A stretch of 9,803 nucleotides of DNA, taken from positions 1 through 9,803 of the forward strand of contig JAODNL010000260.1 of the NCBI GenBank assembly GCA_025465405.1, given 5' to 3'. Every line of letters begins with the position of its first letter. Position 1 is the first letter of the stretch. The notes below the pieces were generated by a model that saw only the letters and a list, made by a program, of their open reading frames with translations, had not been told where the DNA came from and did not search any database. Positions 1 through 5,588 of this stretch are shown in pieces. The position numbers were made by a program, and so were the translations under genes. The DNA comes from Pseudonocardiales bacterium (lineage in GTDB: Bacteria > Actinomycetota > Actinomycetes > Mycobacteriales > Jatrophihabitantaceae).

Positions 1-45
1 GACCTCGAGCGGGCCGTCGCCCGTCCGCGGCTTCATGGCCGCCAT
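1..45 (-). CDS. DUF3117 small protein, 5' end only
   Basis: Only the first 15 codons lie in the window; the gene runs off the left edge. The translated start MAAMKPRTGDGPLEV is, as I remember the family, the almost invariant N-terminus of the roughly 55-residue actinobacterial DUF3117 proteins (Rv1211 in M. tuberculosis). Their function is unknown. The start at 45 is supported by a full Shine-Dalgarno sequence just upstream and by the conserved MAAMKPR opening. In M. tuberculosis the homolog also sits next to the 3-methyladenine glycosylase gene. Here a PaaG-like crotonase gene lies between them on the opposite strand. The identification rests on 15 residues plus this context. Confidence 0.85.
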   Translation of the reverse strand, partial: MAAMKPRTGDGPLEV

Positions 46-49
46 GCGT

Positions 50-57
50 ACCTCCTT
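50..57 (-). promoter_or_regulatory. Strong ribosome binding site for the DUF3117 gene
   Basis: On the minus strand this reads AAGGAGGT, an eight-base match to the anti-Shine-Dalgarno sequence, 4 bases before the ATG. It is the best ribosome binding site in the window, suggesting the small protein is made at a high level. Confidence 0.85.
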
Positions 58-59
58 GA

Positions 60-76
60 TGAGCGTGCAACGCTCA
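60..76. repeat. Perfect 7+3+7 palindrome before the DUF3117 start
   Basis: TGAGCGT, three bases, then ACGCTCA form a perfect inverted repeat. Its near edge is 2 bases from the ribosome binding site of the DUF3117 gene. If transcription starts further upstream, it would form a hairpin in the mRNA leader just before the ribosome binding site. As DNA it could equally be an operator. I could not find a convincing -10 box for this gene, so the two readings cannot be separated here. Confidence 0.55.
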
Positions 77-127
77 CGTGCTTTGACATCCGCCCGTCAT
101 GCGGGCAGCTGCGACACCAGTTCCCGC

Positions 128-133
128 TATTCT
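128..133 (+). promoter_or_regulatory. Possible -10 box for the PaaG-like gene
   Basis: TATTCT fits the TANNNT actinobacterial -10 pattern and lies in the 164-bp gap between the divergent DUF3117 and PaaG-like genes. It would give a leader of about 70 bases. No good -35 box is seen at the usual spacing. Confidence 0.3.
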
Positions 134-194
134 CCCGCATTGCGTGCTGCTCGCCCAAACCCGGGGTCGCGGTAGCGTCGCCAGCACCGACTGC

Positions 195-200
195 GGAAGG
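195..200 (+). promoter_or_regulatory. Ribosome binding site that sets the PaaG-like start
   Basis: GGAAGG lies 9 bases before the GTG at 210. This favours that start over the ATG at 99, which would add 37 residues unlike any crotonase N-terminus. Confidence 0.6.
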
Positions 201-209
201 ATCTTTGAC

Positions 210-1007
210 GTGTCTGAAGTGTCTGACGTGCTGCTGGTCGAGCGGGCCCAAGGCGTGGCGACCCTCACGCTCAACCGCCCCGACGCGATGAACGCGCTGT
301 CGGTGACACTGAAGCAAGCACTCGTCAGCGCGATCGAGGACGTTGCTCACGACGACTCGGTGCGGGCGGTCGTGCTCACCGGCTCCGGCCGTGGTTTCTG
401 CGTCGGGCAGGACCTGCGGGAGCACGTGGCATTGCTCGAGTCGAACGACCCGGCACCGCTGCGCACTGTCACCGAGCATTACAACCCGATCGTGTTAGGC
501 CTGGCCGGCCTGCCCAAGCCCCTGATCGCGGCCGTCAACGGGATAGCCGCGGGCGCTGGCGCGGGCCTGGCCTTCGCGTGCGACTTCCGCATCGCGGCAA
601 ACAGCGCCGGGTTCCTGCTGGCGTTCGCGAACGTTGGGCTGTCGCTCGACACCGGCGTGTCCTGGACGCTGCCCCGTCTTATCGGCTCGGCGCGGGCAAC
701 CGCGTTGGCGCTGCTGGCGGAACCGATCACCGCGGACGCGGCACTCGAGATGGGCCTGGTGAACGCGGTCGTCGAGCCGTCACACCTGCTGCCCGCCGCA
801 CACGAGCTGGCCGTGCGGCTCGCCGCCGGCCCGACCGGTGCCTACGCCGCGATCAAGGAATCGCTTGCCTACGCGGCCAGCTCGACGCTCGCGCAGTCAC
901 TGGCCAAGGAGGCCGAGCTGCAGACCCGCTGCGGTGCGACCGAAGACCACCGAAATGCCACCGCCGCGTTCGTCGCCAAGCAGAAGCCCGTGTTCACCGG
1001 TCGGTAG
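210..1007 (+). CDS. PaaG-like enoyl-CoA hydratase/isomerase (crotonase family)
   Basis: This 265-residue crotonase-fold protein should act on an acyl-CoA in the cytoplasm. It opens with the usual strand and LTLNRPDAMNAL (residues 19-30). The oxyanion-hole motifs are GRGFCVGQDL (60-69) and AVNGIAAGAGAGLAFACD (108-125). The hydratase glutamate pair is absent: the first position is Gly119. An aspartate, Asp147 in SLDTG, sits where E. coli PaaG has the acid in PDCGG. Recalled E. coli PaaG also shares GRGFC-GQDL, the YNP...LPKP stretch and the C-terminal F-AK--P-FTG pattern at nearly equal length (262). This points to the PaaG-type isomerase subgroup (1,2-epoxyphenylacetyl-CoA isomerase) rather than a hydratase. 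No other phenylacetate gene is present, so the substrate is unknown and I give no symbol. The 3' end overlaps tag by 14 bp. Confidence 0.85.
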   Translation: MSEVSDVLLVERAQGVATLTLNRPDAMNALSVTLKQALVSAIEDVAHDDSVRAVVLTGSGRGFCVGQDLREHVALLESNDPAPLRTVTEHYNPIVLGLAGLPKPLIAAVNGIAAGAGAGLAFACDFRIAANSAGFLLAFANVGLSLDTGVSWTLPRLIGSARATALALLAEPITADAALEMGLVNAVVEPSHLLPAAHELAVRLAAGPTGAYAAIKESLAYAASSTLAQSLAKEAELQTRCGATEDHRNATAAFVAKQKPVFTGR

Positions 1008-1557
1008 CCCGCCAGCAGGTGGCAACGTGGTCGTCCACGATCCCGGTGGCCTGCATCAGCGCGTACGCGGTCGTGGGGCCGACGAAGCGGAACCCGCGGC
1101 GCTTGAGCTCCTTCGCCAGCGCGATCGCCTCCGCGGAGGTCGACGGCACGTCGGCGAGCGTGGCCGGACGCCTGCGCTGGGCCGGCGCGAATGACCACAG
1201 CAGCTCGTCCAGGCCCTCGGGAACGGCGGCACGCACCGCCGCCGCATTCGCGATCGCCGCCGCGATCTTGGCTCGGTTGCGCACGATGCCCGGATCGGCG
1301 AGCAGCCGCGTGACGTCCGACTCATCGAACGCCGCGACCGCGTCGACATCGAACGCGGCGAACGCGGCGCGGAACGCCGGCCGCTTGCGCAGGATCACCA
1401 GCCACGAGAGACCGGACTGGAATGCCTCAAGCGACAGCCGCTCGAACAGGGCGCGCTCACCGTGCAGCGGGCAGCCCCACTCGTCGTCGTGGTAGGCGAT
1501 GTACTCGGGGGCCGACGTTGCCCAGCCGCACCGGTTCCGGTCCGGCTCAGCTGTCAT
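994..1557 (-). CDS. tag: 3-methyladenine DNA glycosylase I
   Basis: This 187-residue enzyme removes 3-methyladenine from alkylated DNA, the first step of base excision repair. It matches recalled E. coli Tag (187 residues) throughout: RCGW near the N-terminus, YIAYHDDEWG, LEAFQSGLSW, RGFRFVGPTTAYALMQA and DDHVATC. The zinc-snap ligands of the family are present as Cys10, His23, His177 and Cys181. The catalytic glutamate of the LE-xQ-GLSW motif is Glu44. The ATG at 1557 gives the family's usual N-terminus. A longer reading upstream into the DivIVA-like gene is the wrong frame for that gene and has no family likeness. The start lies inside the end of the DivIVA-like gene (11-bp overlap) with only a weak ribosome binding site, so translation is probably coupled. 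Its 3' end overlaps the PaaG-like gene. Confidence 0.95.
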   Translation of the reverse strand: MTAEPDRNRCGWATSAPEYIAYHDDEWGCPLHGERALFERLSLEAFQSGLSWLVILRKRPAFRAAFAAFDVDAVAAFDESDVTRLLADPGIVRNRAKIAAAIANAAAVRAAVPEGLDELLWSFAPAQRRRPATLADVPSTSAEAIALAKELKRRGFRFVGPTTAYALMQATGIVDDHVATCWRATDR

Positions 1558-1948
1558 GATCGTCCGGCACCGGCTCCGCGTACTCGTCCGCGGCCGCCGG
1601 ATCCGGGACCACAGGCTCGGGCGCGCTCGTGGGTGCGCGCCCCCGCCAGAATTCGTTGTCGCCGGCCCGCAGCCGGTCGAGCTCCTCGTCGCGCAGGCGA
1701 ATCTCCTCGGCCAACCGGTCCAGCAGCTGGTCGGTCTCAGCGAACCGGTAGCCACGCAGCGCCACCGGCAGCCGCACCTCCGTGACATCCGTAGCCGCGA
1801 GGCGCCGGTCGGCGGCCAGCATCCAGACCGGCTCGTCGCGCACGGGCGGCGCGATCTGCTCCCCCGCCGGCAGCACGCGTACCGCCAGCAGGAACAGGCC
1901 CCCGATCAACCCGATCGCGAGCAGCCCGTACAACAGCAGCGTCACCAC
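1547..1948 (-). CDS. DivIVA-domain membrane protein (Rv1209-like)
   Basis: This 133-residue protein has one N-terminal membrane helix (about residues 3-24). A polar linker follows, then a DivIVA-type segment (about 58-83) with LRGYRFAETDQLLDRL. That segment continues as a charged, probably coiled-coil stretch to about residue 96, and the tail is rich in proline and acid. The RGY...VD/TD pattern is the signature of DivIVA/SepIVA-like proteins, which act at poles and septa, but proteins of this short type have no settled role. In M. tuberculosis the similar Rv1209 also precedes tagA (Rv1210), so the pair is conserved. The start is one of two adjacent GTG codons (1948 or 1945). A weak -10-like CACGAT lies 6 bases before the first, which would fit a leaderless message, but this is uncertain. 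Confidence 0.8.
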   Translation of the reverse strand: MVTLLLYGLLAIGLIGGLFLLAVRVLPAGEQIAPPVRDEPVWMLAADRRLAATDVTEVRLPVALRGYRFAETDQLLDRLAEEIRLRDEELDRLRAGDNEFWRGRAPTSAPEPVVPDPAAADEYAEPVPDDHDS

Positions 1949-2085
1949 GGGTCGATCGTGTCATGTCAGCGTGTCCGGCGCGGTATTCGGGTGAGCCCGC
2001 AGTGCAGGAGTCGTCTCCACGGTGCCGCCGGCGAGCCGGTCACATCGGCGCGACGAGGCGCCGCGATCATGGTGGACTGACGGGC

Positions 2086-2814
2086 GTGGACGAGACGAAC
2101 CCGCCTGTGCTGCGCGAGCGCCTCGGCGCCGGCATCGAGATACTCCGCCTGAACCGCCCCGACAAGCGCAACGCGTTGGACACTGCCACGCTGGCCGAAT
2201 TGATCACCGCGCTAGAGCGGCTCGCGGAGGATCCGGACCTGCGCGTCCTGGTGATCTCGACGACGCACGTTCGGGCGCTTTCCGCCGGCGCCGACGTGAG
2301 CGAAGCGCTGAATCGCAACGGCGGGATCGCCCGGATGGCCGCGTTCACCAGGCTCTACCAGCTGCTCGACGAGTGTCCGGTGCCGACGATCGCCGTGTGC
2401 GTCGGGAACTGCGTCGGCGCGGGCGCGGAGATCGTCGCGGGATGCGACCTTCGCGTCGGCGGCGACAACCTGCAGCTGGCCTGGGCCGGTGCCCGCCTCG
2501 GCGTGCCGGTCGGCCCGGCGCGACTTGCACCGCTTATCGGCGTCGCTCGTGCGAAGGACCTGGTGCTCACCGGCCGGGTGATCGGCATGGCTGAAGCCGA
2601 CAGCTACGGGCTGCTGCAGCGCACGGCAGCCGCCGACGACGCCGAAGCTGCCGCGCTGGAGCTGGCGGCAACCGTGGCCGCGCAGTCTGCGGTCGGTGTT
2701 CGTGTCCTGAAGCAGATGTTCCGTGATCTCGAGGGCACCGTTCGGCGAATCGACTACGAGAACGAGCGGCTCATGGACTTCCAGAGGCACGGCAGCGGTC
2801 TGCCCACAGCCTGA
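2086..2814 (+). CDS. Crotonase-fold protein with altered active site
   Basis: This 242-residue enoyl-CoA hydratase/isomerase family member has LRLNRPDKRNAL (20-31), an oxyanion-hole segment ALSAGADVSE (64-73) and a second one, GNCVGAGAEIVAGCDLRV (107-124). Of the two glutamates used by true enoyl-CoA hydratases, the first is kept (Glu115). The second position appears to be Gly135 in WAGARLG, in place of the usual PE--LG. Asp71 follows the first oxyanion loop. Classical water addition is therefore doubtful; isomerase, hydrolase, decarboxylase or a non-catalytic role are possible. The family's usual length is 255-270, so it is slightly short. The GTG at 2086 follows GGTGGA by 9 bases. The frame is open further upstream to 1963, but those residues are arginine-rich and unlike the family. 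It stands alone between a divergent and a convergent neighbour. Confidence 0.8.
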   Translation: MDETNPPVLRERLGAGIEILRLNRPDKRNALDTATLAELITALERLAEDPDLRVLVISTTHVRALSAGADVSEALNRNGGIARMAAFTRLYQLLDECPVPTIAVCVGNCVGAGAEIVAGCDLRVGGDNLQLAWAGARLGVPVGPARLAPLIGVARAKDLVLTGRVIGMAEADSYGLLQRTAAADDAEAAALELAATVAAQSAVGVRVLKQMFRDLEGTVRRIDYENERLMDFQRHGSGLPTA

Positions 2815-2825
2815 CCGGGTCAGGC
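2809..2825. terminator. Short bidirectional hairpin between convergent genes
   Basis: GCCTGAC, loop CGG, GTCAGGC form a 7-bp perfect stem. It overlaps the stop codon of the crotonase-fold gene and ends 4 bases before the stop codon of the LOG gene on the other strand. It has no T-run, as is common for high-GC actinobacterial terminators, and it could serve both strands. Confidence 0.5.
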
Positions 2826-2829
2826 CCGG

Positions 2830-3375
2830 TTAAGCCGCGGCCGCGTCGATCAGCGCGAGGGCGTCGTCGACGGACGTCACCCGATGCAGCGCGTCCAGTG
2901 CCGCCTGACGCACGAATCCCTTGTCCCGTAAGGAATAGAGGTACTCCCACAGCGGCGCGTAGAAGCCGTCGGGGTCAAGCACGATCACCGGCTTCTGGTG
3001 CATGCCGAGCGAGGCGGACGTCCACATCTCGAACAGCTCCTCGAGGGTGCCGATGCCACCCGGCAGCGCGAGGACCGCATCCGAGCGCTCGTCCATGATC
3101 CGTTTGCGTTCGCGCATCGTGTCGACGACCACGAGCTCGTCCGCCTCGGTGTCGGCGACCTCATACGGGATCAGGTGCGACGGGATGACTCCGACGGTGT
3201 GCGCGCCACCCGCTCGCGCCGCCGCAGCGAGCGCGCCCATCATCGAAACCCGACCGCCTCCGGACACCAACGAGTGACCGGCGGCTGCCAGCCGGGCGCC
3301 GACCTCGCGAGCCAGGTCGATGTACCCGGCGTCGATCGAGTCCGACGACGCGCAGAACACGCAGACCGCTGCCAT
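2830..3375 (-). CDS. LOG-family phosphoribohydrolase (Rv1205-like)
   Basis: This 181-residue protein is of the length and pattern of M. tuberculosis Rv1205 and type-I LOG enzymes. These cleave cytokinin riboside 5'-monophosphates, or AMP-like nucleotides, to the free base and ribose 5-phosphate. The diagnostic motifs are SGGGRVSMMG (38-47), the catalytic-arginine block MRERK (87-91) and PGGIGTLEELFE (105-116), which carries the active-site glutamates. The fold is Rossmann-like and cytoplasmic. Its ATG directly follows the TAG stop of the second LOG gene (TAG-ATG, no spacer) and no ribosome binding site is seen. Translation therefore probably depends on termination of the gene before it. In M. 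tuberculosis Rv1205 the released adenine derivatives have been linked to aldehyde and nitric-oxide sensitivity; whether that applies here is inference. Confidence 0.88.
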   Translation of the reverse strand: MAAVCVFCASSDSIDAGYIDLAREVGARLAAAGHSLVSGGGRVSMMGALAAAARAGGAHTVGVIPSHLIPYEVADTEADELVVVDTMRERKRIMDERSDAVLALPGGIGTLEELFEMWTSASLGMHQKPVIVLDPDGFYAPLWEYLYSLRDKGFVRQAALDALHRVTSVDDALALIDAAAA

Positions 3376-4191
3376 CTACTGCGCGTCGTGCGCCCCGGTG
3401 CGCACCGCCTCGGCCAATGCACGCTCCTCGAGCGCCTCCTGCTCCGAGCGCGCTTGGGCGGCGGCGACGATGCGGCTGACGATCTCGTCGACGTCGTCGG
3501 TGACGTGCAGCAGGTCGAGGTCTGCCGCGCCGATCTTGTTGCCCGACAGCACCGTGTCGCGCAGCCAGTCCAGCAGACCCTGCCAGTACGAACTGCCGTA
3601 GAGGATCACCGGGAACCTGGTGACCTTGCGCGTCTGCACGAGCGTCAGCGCCTCGAACATCTCGTCGAGTGTGCCGAAGCCGCCCGGCAGGATGACGAAC
3701 GCCTCCGCATACTTGACGAACATCGTCTTGCGCGCGAAGAAGTACCGGAAGTTGACTCCGATGTCGACCCAGTCGTTGAGTCGTTGCTCGAAGGGCAGCT
3801 CGATACCGAGCCCGACAGAGACACCGCCGGCCTCGGACGCGCCCCGGTTGACAGCTTCCATCGAGCCCGGACCGCCGCCGGTGATGACCGCGTAGCCGGC
3901 CTTGGCCAGCGCCGTGCCGAGCCGGCGGCCCGCCGTGTACTCAGGGTGGTCCGCGGGCGTGCGCGCCGATCCGAACACCGACACCGCGGCGGGCAGCTCG
4001 GCGAGTAAGCCGAAACCCTCGACGAACTCGCTCTGGATTCGCAGCACGCGCCAGGGGTCGGTATGCACCCATTCCGACGATCCGCGCGAATCCAGCAGGC
4101 GCTGGTCGGTCGTGCCTCCCTTGATCTGGCTGCGGCGCAACAACACCGGCCCGCGCTGATGCTCGGTCCGCTCGTCCGGGGTCGAGGTCAT
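3376..4191 (-). CDS. TIGR00730/LOG-family protein, longer paralog
   Basis: This 271-residue member of the same family has a roughly 65-residue N-terminal extension, then SVFGSAR (71-77), GGGPGSMEA (105-113), FFARKTMF (151-158) and PGGFGTLDEMFEALTLVQ (169-186). These are the nucleotide-binding and catalytic blocks of the longer actinobacterial branch, where FARK replaces the MRERK block of the short paralog. Phosphoribohydrolase activity on nucleoside monophosphates is expected from the family; the true substrate is unknown. The C-terminal 25 residues are charged and probably helical. The ATG at 4191 is 7 bases after a TANNNT box, suggesting a leaderless message. The gene is first in a two-gene unit with the short paralog, which it abuts exactly. 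Confidence 0.85.
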   Translation of the reverse strand: MTSTPDERTEHQRGPVLLRRSQIKGGTTDQRLLDSRGSSEWVHTDPWRVLRIQSEFVEGFGLLAELPAAVSVFGSARTPADHPEYTAGRRLGTALAKAGYAVITGGGPGSMEAVNRGASEAGGVSVGLGIELPFEQRLNDWVDIGVNFRYFFARKTMFVKYAEAFVILPGGFGTLDEMFEALTLVQTRKVTRFPVILYGSSYWQGLLDWLRDTVLSGNKIGAADLDLLHVTDDVDEIVSRIVAAAQARSEQEALEERALAEAVRTGAHDAQ

Positions 4192-4198
4192 GGCTCAA

Positions 4199-4204
4199 AC
4201 GTTA
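4199..4204 (-). promoter_or_regulatory. -10 box for the LOG pair, probably leaderless
   Basis: On the minus strand TAACGT lies with 7 bases between it and the ATG of the longer LOG gene. That puts the expected transcription start at or next to the A of the ATG. No ribosome binding site is present. No clear -35 box is visible. Confidence 0.5.
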
Positions 4205-4269
4205 TCCGGCCGGATGTGGACTTTCGTGCCGAGACCCGTGCGCCTCGCGCCCAATCCGGCGCCCGCTCC

Positions 4270-4299
4270 TTGCGCCGCGAGCCGACGCGGGTTTAGCTT
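4270..4299 (+). promoter_or_regulatory. Possible promoter for the beta-propeller gene
   Basis: TTGCGC (4270-4275) and TAGCTT (4294-4299) are separated by 18 bases. Both fit the key positions of a vegetative promoter. The leader would be about 50 bases and contain GGGGGA (4347-4352), 5 bases before the ATG. This is the only candidate with both boxes in the 166-bp divergent gap. Confidence 0.4.
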
Positions 4300-4357
4300 C
4301 GCCCGCGATGCGGCCGCCGACCCCGTGCCGACCGCCTTTGCCGATCGGGGGATTGGT

Positions 4358-5533
4358 ATGGCACCACGTCTCAGCCGTCGTTTGGTCCTAGCCGCCGCGT
4401 GCGGAACTCTGATCGTCCCCATCGCCGCGGGTGCGGCACAGGCATCGCCGGAACGGCATCGCGCGCACGCGCCGGTGGTGGTCGTATCCGGTCTGAACAA
4501 CCCACGCCAGCTCTCGCTCGTCGGCGACGACGTGCTGCTCATCGCCGAAGCCGGCAAGGGCGGAACCCTCGGGACGTTCACGAGTCCCGACGGCGAACTC
4601 GACAGCCTCGGCTACACCGGATCGATCTCGGCGGTCCACGAGCCCGAGGAGGCGCGCGGACAGCACCCGCACCGGATCGTCACCGGGCTGCTGTCGGCCG
4701 CGTCCGCCTCCAATGATCCCAACGCTCCGCCGAAGGGCGGCTTCGCCCTCGGTCCGGACGGCGTATCGGCTCGCAGCCTGAACCGGATCGGCATCATCGA
4801 GACCACGTTCGGCCCGGCCGTACCGGCGGCCGCGAAGGCGCGCGACGGGCACCTGCTGCTGGCGCGCCCGCACGGGTCGATTCGAGCGTTCGCGGACATC
4901 ACCGGCTTCGAGGCCGCCCACGATCCCGACCACCACGGAGTCGACTCCGATCCGTACGCCGTTCTTGCCTACGGCAAGGGCTGGCTGGTCGCCGACGCGG
5001 CCGGCAACGACGTGCTCAAGGTCGACCGCCGGGGCCACATCTCGGTGTTCCACGTCTTCCCGAACGTCACCACCGGGGCATGTGCCGGCCAGTTCGACCC
5101 GTCACCGCAGTTCCCCGGCTGCAACTTCGTGCCGACCTCGCTGGTCAGCGACCGCTGGGGCAACGTCTACGTCGGCGGGCTGTCCAGCCTGACCCCGGGC
5201 GAAGCCCAGGTCGTCAAGCTGGACGACGACGGTCACGTGCTGCAGGTGTGGCACGGCTTCACTTCGGTGACCGGCGTGGCGCTAGGACGCGACGGTTCGC
5301 TGTACGTGAGCCAGCTGTTCGCCCCCGAGGCGCACCCGATCGATCCCATGATCCAGGGCGTGGTCACCCGGGTCCACGGCAGCACTCGCACCAACATGGA
5401 CGTGCCGTTCCCGGCCGGCCTCGCCGTCGATGAGGAAAACGTCTACGTCTCGGCATTCTCGGTCCTGCCCGACACCGGCGCCGGCCTACCCGGCATCGAC
5501 ACGTCCGGCCAGGTGTGGCGCCTGCGGTTCTGA
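4358..5533 (+). CDS. Secreted ScyD/ScyE-type beta-propeller protein
   Basis: This 391-residue exported protein has a signal peptide: basic start, hydrophobic core to about residue 27, and a probable cut after AQA (29). SRRLVL at 6-11 resembles the twin-arginine motif, so Tat export of a folded protein is possible. The mature part is built of repeated blade-like strands, for example VSGLNNPRQLSL (43-54), VGDDVLLIAEAG, SDRWGNVYVGGLSS, VTGVALGRDGSLYVSQL and GLAVDEENVYVSAF. These are typical of NHL/SMP30-like propellers and of the ScyD/ScyE family. Two cysteines in TGACAG and FPGCNF may form a disulfide. The family name comes from cyanobacterial scytonemin clusters, but actinobacterial members have no known role and no scytonemin genes are here. 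The ATG at 4358 follows GGGGGA; upstream in-frame codons belong to the non-coding gap. Confidence 0.75.
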   Translation: MAPRLSRRLVLAAACGTLIVPIAAGAAQASPERHRAHAPVVVVSGLNNPRQLSLVGDDVLLIAEAGKGGTLGTFTSPDGELDSLGYTGSISAVHEPEEARGQHPHRIVTGLLSAASASNDPNAPPKGGFALGPDGVSARSLNRIGIIETTFGPAVPAAAKARDGHLLLARPHGSIRAFADITGFEAAHDPDHHGVDSDPYAVLAYGKGWLVADAAGNDVLKVDRRGHISVFHVFPNVTTGACAGQFDPSPQFPGCNFVPTSLVSDRWGNVYVGGLSSLTPGEAQVVKLDDDGHVLQVWHGFTSVTGVALGRDGSLYVSQLFAPEAHPIDPMIQGVVTRVHGSTRTNMDVPFPAGLAVDEENVYVSAFSVLPDTGAGLPGIDTSGQVWRLRF

Positions 5534-5543
5534 TATATCGCCA

Positions 5544-5586
5544 GCACACGCTAGCCAGCGCCTCACGGTCGCTGGCTAGTGTGTGC
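5544..5586. repeat. 17-bp inverted repeat overlapping the dapD promoter
   Basis: GCACACGCTAGCCAGCG (5544-5560), nine bases, then CGCTGGCTAGTGTGTGC (5570-5586) pair over 17 positions with a single G-T wobble. It lies 10 bases after the beta-propeller stop and would make a strong terminator hairpin for that gene, without a T-run. The right arm holds the presumed -10 box of dapD and ends 2 bases before its GTG. The same DNA may thus end one transcript and serve as promoter or operator for the next. Confidence 0.8.
5577..5582 (+). promoter_or_regulatory. -10 box for dapD, probably leaderless
   Basis: TAGTGT is followed by 6 bases and then GTG at 5589, the exact spacing expected if transcription starts on the G of the start codon. 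There is no ribosome binding site before either GTG (5583 or 5589). The arrangement matches that before the DUF1269 gene. Confidence 0.55.
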
Positions 5587-5588
5587 GG

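Noticed and set aside
92..106. GCCCG-N5-CGGGC small palindrome
   Set aside because: A 5-bp GC-only stem is expected by chance in a genome this rich in GC and has no supporting position.
99..209. Longer N-terminus for the PaaG-like protein from ATG 99
   Set aside because: The extra 37 residues are unlike crotonases, the candidate -10 at 128-133 lies downstream of that ATG, and GGAAGG supports GTG 210.
578..1495. 305-codon plus-strand frame across the PaaG-like gene and tag
   Set aside because: The product is low-complexity Arg/Ala/Ser-rich and overlaps two well-supported genes in other frames.
2998..4008. 336-codon plus-strand frame antisense to both LOG genes
   Set aside because: It is an antisense shadow of two conserved proteins, with biased composition and no ribosome binding site or family likeness.
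4358..4402. Lipoprotein signal at Cys15 (AAAC) of the beta-propeller protein
   Set aside because: The position three before the cysteine is Ala rather than Leu/Val/Ile, and the hydrophobic core continues well past the cysteine to an AQA cut site, which fits a signal-peptidase I or Tat signal instead.
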